Assembly (NCBI RefSeq): GCF_015245355.1
Contig: NZ_CP063311.1
Coordinates: 3,057,715-3,121,714 of the forward strand
DNA: 64,000 bases
DNA from: Anabaenopsis elenkinii CCIBt3563
GTDB lineage: Bacteria; Cyanobacteriota; Cyanobacteriia; Cyanobacteriales; Nostocaceae
Direction of reading: 5' to 3'
Made by a program: the position numbers and the translations under genes. The notes under the pieces were generated by a model. That model did no database searches. It worked only from the letters and a program-made list of their open reading frames with translations, and was not told the origin of the DNA. Shown piece after piece: positions 44,324 through 53,800 of the stretch. Each line of letters begins with the position of its first letter. Position 1 is the first letter of the stretch.

Positions 44324-44797
44324 ATGAGTAAAAACAAATTTGTCGGGACTTGGAAATTAGTATCTTGGGAAAGTACATCTGGCGATGGTCAGACTTGTTA
44401 CCCATTTGGGAAACATCCCATTGGTTATATTACATACACAGAATCTGGTTATATGTCTGCAACAATTATGAAAGCCCATCGCCTGAATATTGAAGTTTCC
44501 TCAGCCGAGTTGATGAATGCTAGGAAAGTATTCTTAAGACCTTGGCTTTTAGTCACTGCTTTTAAGTACATTAAAGCAATTATTAGATATCTTCAAGCAT
44601 CTGCTAATTATGTTTCTTACAGTGGTAAATATGAAATACAGGCAGAAACAGTAATTCATTATGTGGAAATTAGCCTTATACCTGATTGGATTGGAACCGA
44701 GCAGTTACGCCAATTCCAATTTATTGGCGATCGCCTAGTATTAGTCACGCCGCCCATAGGCGGAAATCCTCAAACTCTGACATGGGAGCGCGCCTGA
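44324..44797 (+). CDS. Lipocalin-like domain protein
   Basis: 157 residues from the ATG at 44324. It has the pattern of the lipocalin_5 family: FVGTWKLVSWESTSGDG at the start, PIGYITYTESGYMSATI, YSGKYEIQAETVIHYVEISLIPDWIGTEQLRQFQFIGDRLVL, and a closing tryptophan. It has no signal peptide, so it is cytoplasmic. These proteins are small beta-barrels that may bind hydrophobic ligands. The ligand is unknown. It is divergent from the deoxyhypusine synthase-like gene. Confidence 0.8.
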   Translation: MSKNKFVGTWKLVSWESTSGDGQTCYPFGKHPIGYITYTESGYMSATIMKAHRLNIEVSSAELMNARKVFLRPWLLVTAFKYIKAIIRYLQASANYVSYSGKYEIQAETVIHYVEISLIPDWIGTEQLRQFQFIGDRLVLVTPPIGGNPQTLTWERA

Positions 44798-44874
44798 TAT
44801 CAACTTGTGGGGGAAAATGATCCCTAGGGAATCTGAAATGAAGTTTTGACAGAACATTTATCAGGTCAGATTCT

Positions 44875-45053
44875 CTTAGAGGATGTTTGATAAGTCATGA
44901 TTAGTGTATCAACTATTGTTTCACCCCACCCTAACCCTCCCCTTGTAAGGGGAGGGGACTGGATTTTATTGTTTCGGAGTGTCCCCCATTCCCTGCTCCC
45001 TGTTCCCTAATATAAAAATTACCTGTTTAATACTTTCCAAACATCCTCTTAGA
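44875..45053 (+). mobile_element. Interspersed inverted-repeat element, copy A (uninterrupted)
   Basis: About 178 bp with termini CTTAGAGGATGTTTGATAAG and CAAACATCCTCTTAG. It contains CCTAACCCTCCCCTTGTAAG followed by GGGAGGGGACTGGATTTTAT, a short heptamer-like TTCCCTG block, and TATAAAAATTACCTGTTTAA. The sequence matches copies B (62633-62854, inverted) and C (22151-22627). It lacks a transposase. Confidence 0.8.
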
Positions 45054-45280
45054 ATTGAGTTCATTAAATACTACAAAAATGTAGATATCCAACATTTTTC
45101 ATTATCTCTAAGTCATATGATGGGAAATTAATCTGGGATGTCAAAATAATTTCTCACAAGAGTTAAATGAAACAACAATGTATTTACCCTCCTGAATAAA
45201 TCCAGTCTTTTCAAGAGTAACTCTTGAGTCCTGTGGTCTTGCTGTACGTGAGAAAAATTCATACTTGATAACTAAGGTTG
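45054..45280. promoter_or_regulatory. Region upstream of cobO
   Basis: AT-rich sequence with a small TCAAGAGT/ACTCTTGA hairpin at about 45219-45236. I see no cobalamin riboswitch or other recognisable control element. Confidence 0.3.
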
Positions 45281-45967
45281 ATGAAAAGCGATACACCAGA
45301 AGAGTTAAACTCAGATAGAGAAATTGAACGCTTAATAGACGAAATCATGTCCTCAACCCTAAATAATCTAACTGATGAACAGTACCGCCAAAAGATGCAG
45401 CGGCGCAAAGAGGTACAGGATCGCCGGATAGCAGCAGCTATACCAGAAAAAGGTTTAATTATAGTTAATACTGGTAATGGTAAGGGGAAAACTACGGCCG
45501 CTTTGGGTATGGTTTTGCGATCGCTCGGCCATGGCTATAAAGTAGCGATCGTCCAATTCATCAAAGGCGCTTGGGAACCATCAGAAAAAAAGGTTTTTAG
45601 CTTTTGGGAAGACCAGATAGAATTTCATGCTATGGGGGAAGGCTTTACCTGGGAAACTCAAGACCGCGATCGCGACCTTGACAAAGCCAGCGCCGCTTGG
45701 GAAAAATCATTAGAATATATCCGCAATCCAGAATTTCAGCTAGTGTTGCTGGATGAAATCAATATCGCCCTCAAAATGGGCTATTTAGAAGTCGATCAAG
45801 TTTTAGCAGGTTTAGCCGAAAAACCACCCAACAAGCACGTAATTCTCACAGGTCGAGGCGCACCCCCTGCTTTAATCGAGCGAGCAGATTTAGTCACGGA
45901 AATGACTCTGATTAAACATCCTTTCCGGGATCAAGGAGTGAAGGCGCAAGCAGGGATTGAGTTTTAA
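45281..45967 (+). CDS. cobO: Cob(I)yrinic acid a,c-diamide adenosyltransferase
   Basis: 228 residues from the ATG at 45281. The enzyme adenosylates Co(I) corrinoids (CobO/BtuR/CobA type) using ATP. The P-loop TGNGKGKTTAALGMVLRSLGHG lies at about 62-83. The LLDEINIALKMGYL Walker-B-like motif and the family end VTEMTLIKHPFRDQGVKAQAGIEF are also visible. The N-terminal 50 residues (EIERLIDEIMSSTLNNLTDEQYRQKMQRRKEVQDRR) are the usual helical extension. It stands alone in the window, but with coaR/coaT and the TonB operon it indicates active corrinoid/cobalt metabolism. Confidence 0.95.
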   Translation: MKSDTPEELNSDREIERLIDEIMSSTLNNLTDEQYRQKMQRRKEVQDRRIAAAIPEKGLIIVNTGNGKGKTTAALGMVLRSLGHGYKVAIVQFIKGAWEPSEKKVFSFWEDQIEFHAMGEGFTWETQDRDRDLDKASAAWEKSLEYIRNPEFQLVLLDEINIALKMGYLEVDQVLAGLAEKPPNKHVILTGRGAPPALIERADLVTEMTLIKHPFRDQGVKAQAGIEF

Positions 45968-45989
45968 ATACAACGATCCCAAAAACAAC

Positions 45990-46020
45990 ATAAAAAATCG
46001 CCCCCTGACTTCAGGAGGCG
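45990..46020 (-). terminator. Rho-independent terminator of the sigma factor gene
   Basis: Read leftward, CGCCTCCTGA and TCAGGGGGCG form a stem with a very short loop. It is followed by ATTTTTTATG. It lies 23 bp past the sigma gene stop. On the other strand the A-run precedes the stem, so it mainly serves the leftward gene. Confidence 0.8.
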
Positions 46021-46042
46021 CGTCACCGCAAGCTATCTGCTT

Positions 46043-47026
46043 TTAACTAGCAACGTACTCTTTCACATTGGCGCGACGACGGCGCAAATGAGCAAGAGCT
46101 TGATGTTCTAGTTGACGGACGCGCTCACGGCTGAGATTTAAGCGTTCTCCCACTTTAGCTAAAGACATTTCATTACCATCTTCTAAACCAAAGCGCAGAG
46201 CTAAAACCTGTCTTTGTTGGTGTGTGAGTTCCTCCAACAACTTATTTAGGTCTTCACGCAAAAACTCTTGGGTAGTGTAATACTCAGGAGATGGACTTTC
46301 ATCTTCGAGCATTTCTTGCAATTCTGTATCCTGGTTATCGCCAACTTTCACATCTAAGGACACTGGTTGACGAGCCATATTTAAGTACTCCCGAATTTGC
46401 ACCGGTTCTAGTTCCAACTCCTGCGCAATTTCCGCCGGAGTGGGCGATCGCCCAAACCTTTGGGCCAGTTCTCGCTGTACTTTTTTGATTTTGTTGAGTT
46501 TCTCGGTGATATGAATCGGTAACCTAATGGTGCGACCTTGCTGGGCGATCGCCCGGGTAATCGCTTGGCGAATCCACCAGTAAGCATAGGTGGAGAACTT
46601 ATAACCCCTGGTGGGATCAAACTTTTCTACACCCCTTTCTAATCCTAGAGTTCCTTCCTGGATCAAATCCAAAAACTCCATGTTGCGCTTTTGGTATTTC
46701 TTGGCGATCGCCACCACCAAGCGCAGGTTGGCTTCAATCATCTTTTGCTTGGCCCGTTTACCTTGGGTTACAGAGTGTTTGATCTGTGTTTCGGTTTGGT
46801 TAACATGGGCAGCCCACTCTGCTAAACTAGGTTCATGACCTAGTTCTTGTGCTAAAGCCTCTTTAGCCTCCACAAGGGTCATCATCTGTTGTACCTGCTT
46901 GCCAAAAATAATCTCTTCTTCTCGAGTTAGCAGTGGTACCCGACCAATTTCCCGCAGATAGGTTCTGACCATATCAGCCGTGAATTTGGTATTGATGTTT
47001 TCTGTTTTGGTGTTAACAATAGCCAT
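46043..47026 (-). CDS. Group 2 sigma-70 factor (RpoD/SigB-like)
   Basis: 327 residues. Without the long 1.1 region of the principal sigma factor, it starts almost at region 1.2 (MVRTYLREIGRVPLLTREEEI). Region 2 has IEANLRLVVAIAKKYQKRNMEFLDLIQEGTLGLERGVEKFDPTRGYKFSTYAYWWIRQAI. Region 3 begins at LPIHITEKLNKIKKVQRELAQ. Region 4 ends with MSLAKVGERLNLSRERVRQLEHQAL. Group 2 sigma factors in cyanobacteria serve stress, nutrient and circadian responses and recognise sigma-70-type promoters. Which of the SigB-SigE-like factors this is cannot be decided by eye. GAGGA lies 11 bases before the ATG. Confidence 0.93.
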   Translation of the reverse strand: MAIVNTKTENINTKFTADMVRTYLREIGRVPLLTREEEIIFGKQVQQMMTLVEAKEALAQELGHEPSLAEWAAHVNQTETQIKHSVTQGKRAKQKMIEANLRLVVAIAKKYQKRNMEFLDLIQEGTLGLERGVEKFDPTRGYKFSTYAYWWIRQAITRAIAQQGRTIRLPIHITEKLNKIKKVQRELAQRFGRSPTPAEIAQELELEPVQIREYLNMARQPVSLDVKVGDNQDTELQEMLEDESPSPEYYTTQEFLREDLNKLLEELTHQQRQVLALRFGLEDGNEMSLAKVGERLNLSRERVRQLEHQALAHLRRRRANVKEYVAS

Positions 47027-47586
47027 TGGTGCGTTGTCCTCTACTCCGTAAATACAACGGATCTTGAATAACTAAATCTGGTGTGAAAAGGTAGTAAACA
47101 TATCACGGAACATAGGGCGCTACCAAAAGAAGTCAATTCATACACCGCCTATGGAAGATTAAGAATGTCCCTACCTCATTTAGGTTCCTTTACCTTCCCT
47201 GAATTTTGAAATCTCCTAGAAGCACACTTAATTACTGGCGTAAATTCTTTTTATCCTCGGCCGCGATGTGCAATTGTTAAATCTGAAGTCGATATGAGTT
47301 CTACTTCTTCTATATTAAGACAAATCAACAGGATAGTAAAGTAGCTCAGGCAAATCTTATAATTATAATTGAAAAGTATTTCCTTGGCAAAAAAATAATT
47401 TCCTAAACTTTACTAACTACATCTATAGTGACGCGAAAACTCCCTCATCAGTTGCTGACCAGTAGCCGGATAACCGAACTATGTTACTTGTGAAGATGGA
47501 GGGATGTTACGAAACCCAAGAAATTGAGGCTAGAAAAGTGCCGTTAGGGATCGAGTCTAGACGCGAGCGCTCCTATCTGAGCAAGA
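47027..47586. promoter_or_regulatory. Region upstream of the sigma factor gene
   Basis: About 560 bp, AT-rich in the middle. It must contain the sigma gene promoter. An ATG-initiated 47-codon frame at 47481-47624 (MLLVKMEGCYETQEIEARKV) runs into the antisense of the stress-protein gene and has no Shine-Dalgarno, so I do not call it. No RNA gene was recognised. Confidence 0.3.
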
Positions 47587-47994
47587 TTAAGGCACAACCA
47601 ACACCGGACAAGGAGAAAGGTTAATCACACGGGTAGTCACACTATCACTTGCTCCCTCCTCAGTCAAACCTAATCCTCTACAACCCATGATAATTAAATC
47701 TGCCCCGATGTCATCAGCCACATCACAGATAGTAAAGGCCGGTTTCCCTTGTCTTTCCAGAATCTCACATTCAATTCCTTGCTGAGAAAATAAAGATTGG
47801 GCACTTGACAGCAATTGAGAGACAATCTCTGAGGACTGCATAGCATCCGGTTCGGCTACATCTGTGGCTGTTTCTTCCACCACAGACAGCAGCACCAAGC
47901 GACTACCGTACTTCTGCACAAGGTTGGTAACTACGTCAGCAGCTTCTCGCGCTTCCCGGCTTTGATCAATTGGAAATAGTACTGTTTTAAACAT
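47587..47994 (-). CDS. Universal stress protein (UspA family)
   Basis: 135 residues from the ATG at 47994. A single Usp domain: FKTVLFPIDQSREAREAADVV at the start, LVLLSVVEE, and the nucleotide-binding-type end DLIIMGCRGLGLTEEGASDSVTTRVINLSPCPVLVVP. The canonical G-x2-G-x9-G-(S/T) pattern is present in altered form (GCRGLGL...SDSVT), so ATP binding is plausible but not certain. It is transcribed toward, but 560 bp from, the sigma factor gene. Confidence 0.88.
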   Translation of the reverse strand: MFKTVLFPIDQSREAREAADVVTNLVQKYGSRLVLLSVVEETATDVAEPDAMQSSEIVSQLLSSAQSLFSQQGIECEILERQGKPAFTICDVADDIGADLIIMGCRGLGLTEEGASDSVTTRVINLSPCPVLVVP

Positions 47995-48021
47995 CACTGT
48001 CACTTAGCACCCCTGACTCGG

Positions 48022-48080
48022 TTGACACTCACTGAAATATAATTTCGGGGATTCTCGCTTCACCGGTAGAGCCAAAATGC
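48022..48080 (-). mobile_element. Degenerate IS200/IS605-type right-end remnant (first of two)
   Basis: Read leftward, GGTGAAGCGAGAATCCCCG is followed by a weak AAATTATATTT hairpin and GAGTGTCAA ending at 48022. It parallels, base for base at both ends, the stronger copy immediately to the right. The stem has decayed. Confidence 0.4.
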
Positions 48081-48097
48081 CCCAAGGATTAGTCCAT

Positions 48098-48260
48098 TTG
48101 ACACTCCCCACGGCTAGAAGCCGGGGGATTCTTGCTTCACTCTGGAAAAGTCGGCTTCTCCGAGTCCACAAGCTGACACGGTGGAAGTCACCTACCACCC
48201 TCGCAGTTGTTAATCCCACGCTTTTTAAGTGTACCCTTTACCGCTATGATGATTTTAGCA
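48098..48260 (-). mobile_element. IS200/IS605-type right-end remnant with omega-RNA-like hairpin (second of two)
   Basis: Read leftward, AGTGAAGCAAGAATCCCCCG leads into GCTTCTAGCCGTGGGGAGTG and then TCAA at 48098. The arms form a GC-rich hairpin with a GGGGAG 3' side and a TCAA terminus, the tetranucleotide cleaved at the right end of IS608-type elements. The frame in the same direction (TTARVVGDFHRVSLWTRRSRL) resembles the eroded tail of a cyanobacterial tnpB. No nuclease body survives. The interval separates the stress-protein gene from pgk. Confidence 0.5.
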
Positions 48261-48404
48261 TTTCACGACCAAATCAATTCAGTCATTAGCTGAATATGCC
48301 CCGCATAAATAACGGGGGATTTACCCATCGCTGCTTGCTCGTAAAATCTCGATAGTTCCACTTTCAAAACCATAACAAAAGGCTAATCAGGAGAGTCTAT
48401 CATA

Positions 48405-49607
48405 ATGTCAAAAAAAACTTTAGCAAATTTGTCCGCCAGTGATATATCAGGTAAACGTGCCTTAGTACGGGTTGATTTTAACGTCCCTGTAGATGACCAA
48501 GGTAATATCACCGATGATACTCGCATTCGCGCTGCTCTGCCCACTATCCAAGATTTGATCCAGAAAGGATCTAAGGTAATTCTAGCTAGCCATTTTGGTC
48601 GTCCCAAGGGTGTGGATGACAAGCTACGTTTAACCCCAGTTGCTCAACGTCTCTCGGAATTGCTAGGTCAAGAAGTTGTCAAAACTGATGACTGTATCGG
48701 CGATGGCGTTGCTGCTCAAGTTGCAGCTTTACAAAATGGACAAGTTCTGTTGCTCGAAAATGTCCGCTTCTACAAGGAAGAAGAGAAAAACGACCCAGAA
48801 TTTGCCAAAAAATTAGCAGCTAATGCCGACTTTTATGTGAATGATGCTTTTGGTACCGCACACCGCGCCCACGCTTCCACTGAAGGCGTAACTCACTATT
48901 TGAGTCCTTCTGTGGGGGGATATTTGATCGAGAAGGAACTACAGTACTTACAGAGTGCTATTGAAGATCCTCAACGTCCTTTGGCAGCAATTATTGGCGG
49001 TTCTAAGGTTTCTAGTAAAATAGGTGTGATTGAAACTCTCCTGGAAAAATGCGATAAGCTGATCATCGGTGGGGGGATGATTTTCACCTTCTATAAAGCC
49101 CGGGGTTTAAGTGTTGGTAAGTCTTTGGTAGAAGAAGATAAACTGGAACTGGCCAAGACTTTGGAAGCTAAAGCTAAAGAACGTGGCGTTACCTTCTTGT
49201 TACCTACAGATATCGTCTCAGCAGATAAGTTCGCCCCCGATGCGAATGCAACAACTGTCAGTATTGAAAATATTCCCGCTGATGGTATGGGTTTGGATAT
49301 TGGGCCAGATTCCGTGAAAGTTTTCCAAGCAGCTTTGGCTGATTGCAAAACCGTGATTTGGAACGGCCCTATGGGTGTGTTTGAGTTTGATAAATTTGCA
49401 ACTGGTACAGAAGCGATCGCTCATACTCTCGCAGAAATCGGTAAAACTGGTACAACCACAATCATCGGTGGTGGTGACTCAGTGGCCGCTGTGGAAAAGG
49501 TCGGTTTAGCTGATCAAATGAGCCACATCTCCACCGGTGGGGGGGCTAGCTTGGAACTGTTAGAAGGTAAAATCTTACCTGGTATTGCGGCTCTAGACGA
49601 AGCGTAA
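48405..49607 (+). CDS. pgk: Phosphoglycerate kinase
   Basis: 400 residues, normal family length. It interconverts 1,3-bisphosphoglycerate + ADP and 3-phosphoglycerate + ATP in glycolysis and the Calvin cycle. Visible features are the start [11 protein letters not shown], the basic patch [55 protein letters not shown], and the nucleotide site [21 protein letters not shown] with [13 protein letters not shown] near the end. The ATG follows AGGAG with normal spacing. It is a single-gene unit. Confidence 0.97.
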   Translation: MSKKTLANLSASDISGKRALVRVDFNVPVDDQGNITDDTRIRAALPTIQDLIQKGSKVILASHFGRPKGVDDKLRLTPVAQRLSELLGQEVVKTDDCIGDGVAAQVAALQNGQVLLLENVRFYKEEEKNDPEFAKKLAANADFYVNDAFGTAHRAHASTEGVTHYLSPSVGGYLIEKELQYLQSAIEDPQRPLAAIIGGSKVSSKIGVIETLLEKCDKLIIGGGMIFTFYKARGLSVGKSLVEEDKLELAKTLEAKAKERGVTFLLPTDIVSADKFAPDANATTVSIENIPADGMGLDIGPDSVKVFQAALADCKTVIWNGPMGVFEFDKFATGTEAIAHTLAEIGKTGTTTIIGGGDSVAAVEKVGLADQMSHISTGGGASLELLEGKILPGIAALDEA

Positions 49608-49625
49608 GTAGTTAATTAGCAGTCA

Positions 49626-49656
49626 GGAGTGAACAGCCATCAGGCTGTTCACTGTC
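49626..49656 (+). terminator. Hairpin downstream of pgk
   Basis: AGTGAACAGCC (49628-49638) and GGCTGTTCACT (49643-49653) form a perfect 11-bp stem with a four-base loop, 20 bp past the pgk stop. There is no T-run, so it may stabilise the mRNA 3' end rather than terminate by itself. Confidence 0.6.
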
Positions 49657-49719
49657 ACCAGCGTTCCCAATCTGGAGTTATGGTGAAAATATTTCTATTA
49701 CCAGTTAAGTAGTTCTTGT

Positions 49720-50640
49720 ATGAAATATCAACTTTGGCTACACTTTCTATTCACTGGCTGCTTCTGTTTACCCCTAGGTTTGATCCCTCCCACTCCAGTC
49801 TTAGCAACACATCAACCTGACCACGTAGTTAAGAGCATCTCAACCTATGACCAATATATGCAAGTTGGTTATGCAAAAATTGCCCAGAGAGAATATCGCC
49901 AAGCTTTAGTATATTTCCAGCAAGCATTAGCAGCACGTCCCGGCGATCGCCAAGCCGCAGAAGCCATCAGGAATCTTGAAGCTTATACCCAACCGGGTAG
50001 CAATGTAATTATATTCCCGGAAGGCAGGCCTAGTAGAACTGTCGGCGGAGGCTCACGTGTACCTGAAGGGACTACAAATAAGGAGGAAAAATGTTTCCCG
50101 GATGAACAGTTTCCTGTTTCCCTCATCCCCGCTAACGAACAAGATGGAAAGCAACGAACCACATCCGAGCATCCCCAATTCTGGTTCTACATTCCTGAAA
50201 CTACCACAGCAATCCCAAGACTGGAATTTCTGCTCAGGGATGATCAAATACCCCAAAACTTGTATAGAAAGACCTTTGAGGGTGGTGCCAAAGCAGGTAT
50301 TGTGAGTATCAAAATACCTACTAGTGAAGCACCATTAACAGCAGACCGTGCATATACTTGGAAACTTTCCATCATTTGTGATTCCTCTAGTCCTATAGAT
50401 TTGTACTTAAAAGGTAAGATTGAGGTAGTCAAAGATCCTAATCTTTACTCTCAGATGCAACAGACGACGGAACCCTTAGATCAGGCAATGCTTTATGCCA
50501 CCGCTGGACTGTGGGAAAATTTTGTCAGCATTTTAGCCGATTTACGCCGTCAACGCCCCCATGATTCCCAGATTAATCAGTATTGGGTGGAATTGTTGGC
50601 ATCAGTGGGGCTGGCAAAAGCACCTTCAGAGTCGCCATAA
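49720..50640 (+). CDS. DUF928 domain protein with TPR-like segment
   Basis: 306 residues. The signal peptide (about 1-30) ends PVLATH. A TPR-like helix pair (about 44-87, YMQVGYAKIAQREYRQALVYFQQALAARPGDRQAAEAI) precedes the DUF928 domain (about 105-300: SLIPANEQDG, TSEHPQFWFYIPET, LEFLLRDD, ADRAYTWKLSIICDSSSPID, GLWENFVSILADLRRQRP). DUF928 proteins are cyanobacterial, probably exported, and often found near CHAT or two-partner secretion genes. Here it lies just beyond that locus on the other strand. The function is unknown. Confidence 0.88.
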   Translation: MKYQLWLHFLFTGCFCLPLGLIPPTPVLATHQPDHVVKSISTYDQYMQVGYAKIAQREYRQALVYFQQALAARPGDRQAAEAIRNLEAYTQPGSNVIIFPEGRPSRTVGGGSRVPEGTTNKEEKCFPDEQFPVSLIPANEQDGKQRTTSEHPQFWFYIPETTTAIPRLEFLLRDDQIPQNLYRKTFEGGAKAGIVSIKIPTSEAPLTADRAYTWKLSIICDSSSPIDLYLKGKIEVVKDPNLYSQMQQTTEPLDQAMLYATAGLWENFVSILADLRRQRPHDSQINQYWVELLASVGLAKAPSESP

Positions 50641-50649
50641 TCAGGAAAT

Positions 50650-50687
50650 CCGGGGAGTATCAATCCTCAATTGATTCTCCTCCCCAA
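50650..50687 (+). terminator. Hairpin downstream of the DUF928 gene
   Basis: GGGGAGTATCAAT and ATTGATTCTCCTCCCC form a long, slightly bulged stem just past the stop codon at 50640. No T-run follows. It lies between the convergent DUF928 and tpsA1 genes. Confidence 0.5.
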
Positions 50688-50816
50688 TATAGGACATTTA
50701 CTTACAATATGTGCTTCCTTGGGAGTAACATGCTGCATCAAAACCTCATTAAATCAACTACTTTTAGTATACCGTGATTTAGTAAGATTTACTTGCTTTA
50801 AGCAAATAATTTACAA

Positions 50817-53800
50817 TTAGTTACACGTCGTTGCAACAGGAACTCGCTGAGGGTTATTTCCCCTGGGAGCAGCCACTAAAACCACATCTCCTTGAGCATT
50901 AACTACCCATCCCTGGGCGGGGATAACTCTTCGAGTCATGATAGATACAGGAGTTACCACAGCCGATGATTCCTCAGTCGTGGGAGCAATTAAACTCACC
51001 CCTACCTCATGACTACTATGTATTTGTTCTGGGGAACCAGGTAAACCCCCCTTACCTCGGACTGTAAATTCACTTTTTCCCCATTGTCTACAAGCATTTT
51101 GGGCAATTAAAGCATTGGGGTCAAGGACATCCTCCGGAAATTCAATTAATCCCTGAATCGGGTCAACCTCCGGGGTATTAGTTTCTATGACACCATCAAT
51201 ACCCAGTTGGGAACTAGCAGTAATTTTACTATCTCTATCCTGAAAGATTCTCTGGGCGGTGATGTTAATATTTCCCCCTCTTCCTGCAAAGGCATCGGCA
51301 GTAATATTACTATCTCTACTCAGGAGAAAACTTGTATTGACTGTTATGTTACCACCATTGCCACTACCCCCAGCGGTGGCAGAAATATTGCTCCTGTCCC
51401 GTTGACGGATGGTGTCTGTGATGTTGAGGGTAATATTACCACCTTCTCCACTGGCAGTGTTGGCGGTAATTGTCGAGCCTTGAGAGAGATTGAGGTTTTC
51501 CCCTGTGAGGAAAATATTACCACCATCCCCGGCTCCCGCACTATTAACAGCAATGGTGGAACCGCTATTTAATTCTATGAGTATGGGGTCAATGATGATG
51601 TTTCCCCCTCGACCTGTGGAGTCTGGGGTGGTGCTGGAGGAAATGCTGCTATTATTTAACCGCAGGTTGTCTGTGATGTAGAGTTGAATATTGCCAGCAT
51701 TGCCTTGTTGGCTGGTGGAGGCGGTGATTTCTACGCCCTGGGCGAGGTTTAAGTTAGGGGTCTTGATGTCTATCTGACCTGCATTACCACTACCTGATGT
51801 TTCCACAGAGATTTTACCATTACCCTGAATGTTCATCTGTTGGGGGGCGGTGAGGCTGATATTTCCCCCGGCTCCCCTGGCGGTGGTGGAGGCAGAAATA
51901 AAACCTTTGTCGGTAAAGTTGATATTCAGGTTGGGGTGGTTGTTGTAGGGTTGTAAGGTGAGGTTACCGGCGGGGGCTTGTCCTTGGGTTTGGGCAAATA
52001 TACCGAGTTTGCCGGAGATGGTTAAGTTAGAACTGTTAAGGGTGATACTTCCGCCGCCTTGGGTATTAGTGGCGGTGGCGGTGGCGGTGGCACTTAGTTG
52101 AGCATCTTTACCTATGTTCAGGGTGTCTGTATTAATGTTGATGTTACCCGGTCGCCCGGCGCTGGAGGTTTCCACGATGATTTTACTGTTGTCCCCAATG
52201 TCCACGATTTGAGGTGCGGTGATGGTGACATTACCGGCGTTACCTGCGCCTTGGGTAAAGGCTTCTACGCCGGCTCCGTCGGAAATTTGGAATCTGGGGG
52301 TGTTGATGGTAATGTTTCCGGCATTATTATCTGTGAGGGTGAAGGCTACAATGCCGCCCACATCTCTGTTTAATGCTGGGTTAAAATAAGTACCTGAAAT
52401 CCCTACTTGCTCTGTAGCTCGAATGTTAATCGCTCCGGCATTGCCTTTACCAAAGGTACTAGCATTAATAATACCACCATTTTCCAGTGTCAAAGTAGAA
52501 GTATCAATGGTAATACCCACGCTATTTCCTTGTGCTGTTTGTGCTACTGCACTAGATACAGAACTAGTAAGTCCTCGACTAGATTCCCCCCGGATAGTCA
52601 CGCCATCAGCGGCTCTAATCACAATCGACCCGGCATTACCCTGACCAAAGGTACTAGCATTAATAGTACCACCATTTTCCAGAGTCAAAGTAGAAGTATC
52701 AATGGTAATATCCCCGCTATTTCCTTGTGCTGTTGGTGCTACTGCACTAGCTATATAACTATTACTAAATCCTTGACTAGATTCCCCCCTGAGAGTCACC
52801 CCCTCAGTGGCTGTAATGTTTATCGCCCCAGCATTACCTTTACCAGATGTACTAGTATTAATATTAGCTCCGTTTTCCAGGGTTAAGGTAGAAGTATCAA
52901 TAGTGATACCGCCACTATTTCCTTCTCCTGTAGGTAGTACAGTACTAGTTATATAACTGCTAAATCCGTGACTATTTTCCCCTGTCAGAGTCACCCCATC
53001 GGTGGCTGTAATGGTTATCGCTCCGGCATTACCTTTACCAAATATACCGGCAAAAAATAAACCAAAATCTTTCAAAGTTAAACTAGAAGTATTGATGTGG
53101 ATATTCCCCCCATTTCCTTGGCCGAATACGCCATTCAATATGAAGGAGTTATCCAGGGTGATTTTATCAGCATTATTAATCTGAATATCTCCCCCTTGAG
53201 CATCTGGTGAACCCATCCCCGGTGCTATCCCAACAAGCAGCTGACTATTTCCAGTTATCTCTAAATTTTGGGAATTTATTGTTATGCTCCCACCACCCCC
53301 AGCAGCAACATTTACCGCCGCACCATTACTGAGGCTGACATTTCCTTTGGTGATATTTGTGGCGGCGCTATCTAAGGGACGGGGAAAGCTCAAACCCAAG
53401 TTGTCATCTATATCAACCCTTCCGGATTGGGTTAAACCACCCAACTGTACTGTACTTCCGGGTGACCTGATTTGAGTATTATTCAGGCTGACATTACCCC
53501 CTATCAAAGCTAAGGTTTTACCCTCTGGAACACTCAGACTAGAATTAGTCAGGGTAATATTTCCTGGATCATCCCGAAATCTTAACCCCCTGGGAATATT
53601 TACTGTTAATAACGGCTGTGCTGTGGTATCTGTGCTACTAAACTCATAATTATCAAAGATGGTACTATCGGCACTAGCAGCTATAAAGGAACCTTTGACA
53701 TCTAACCGAGCATTGTCACCAAAACTAATACCATGGGGATTAATTAAAAACAGGTTAGCATTCCCCAACACTCCCAAGGTTCCCAAAATACTAGAAGGAT

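Noticed and set aside
47481..47624. 47-codon rightward frame MLLVKMEGCYETQEIEARKV
   Set aside because: It has no Shine-Dalgarno, and its last dozen codons are antisense to the usp coding end. I recognise no homology. Ribosome profiling would be needed to call it.
48004..48219. Leftward 71-codon frame (TTARVVGDFHRVSLWTRRSRLF) between usp and pgk
   Set aside because: It runs across both orphan right-end remnants, and its sequence is what one gets by translating the tail of an eroded tnpB/omega-RNA region. It has no start signal and no independent gene character.
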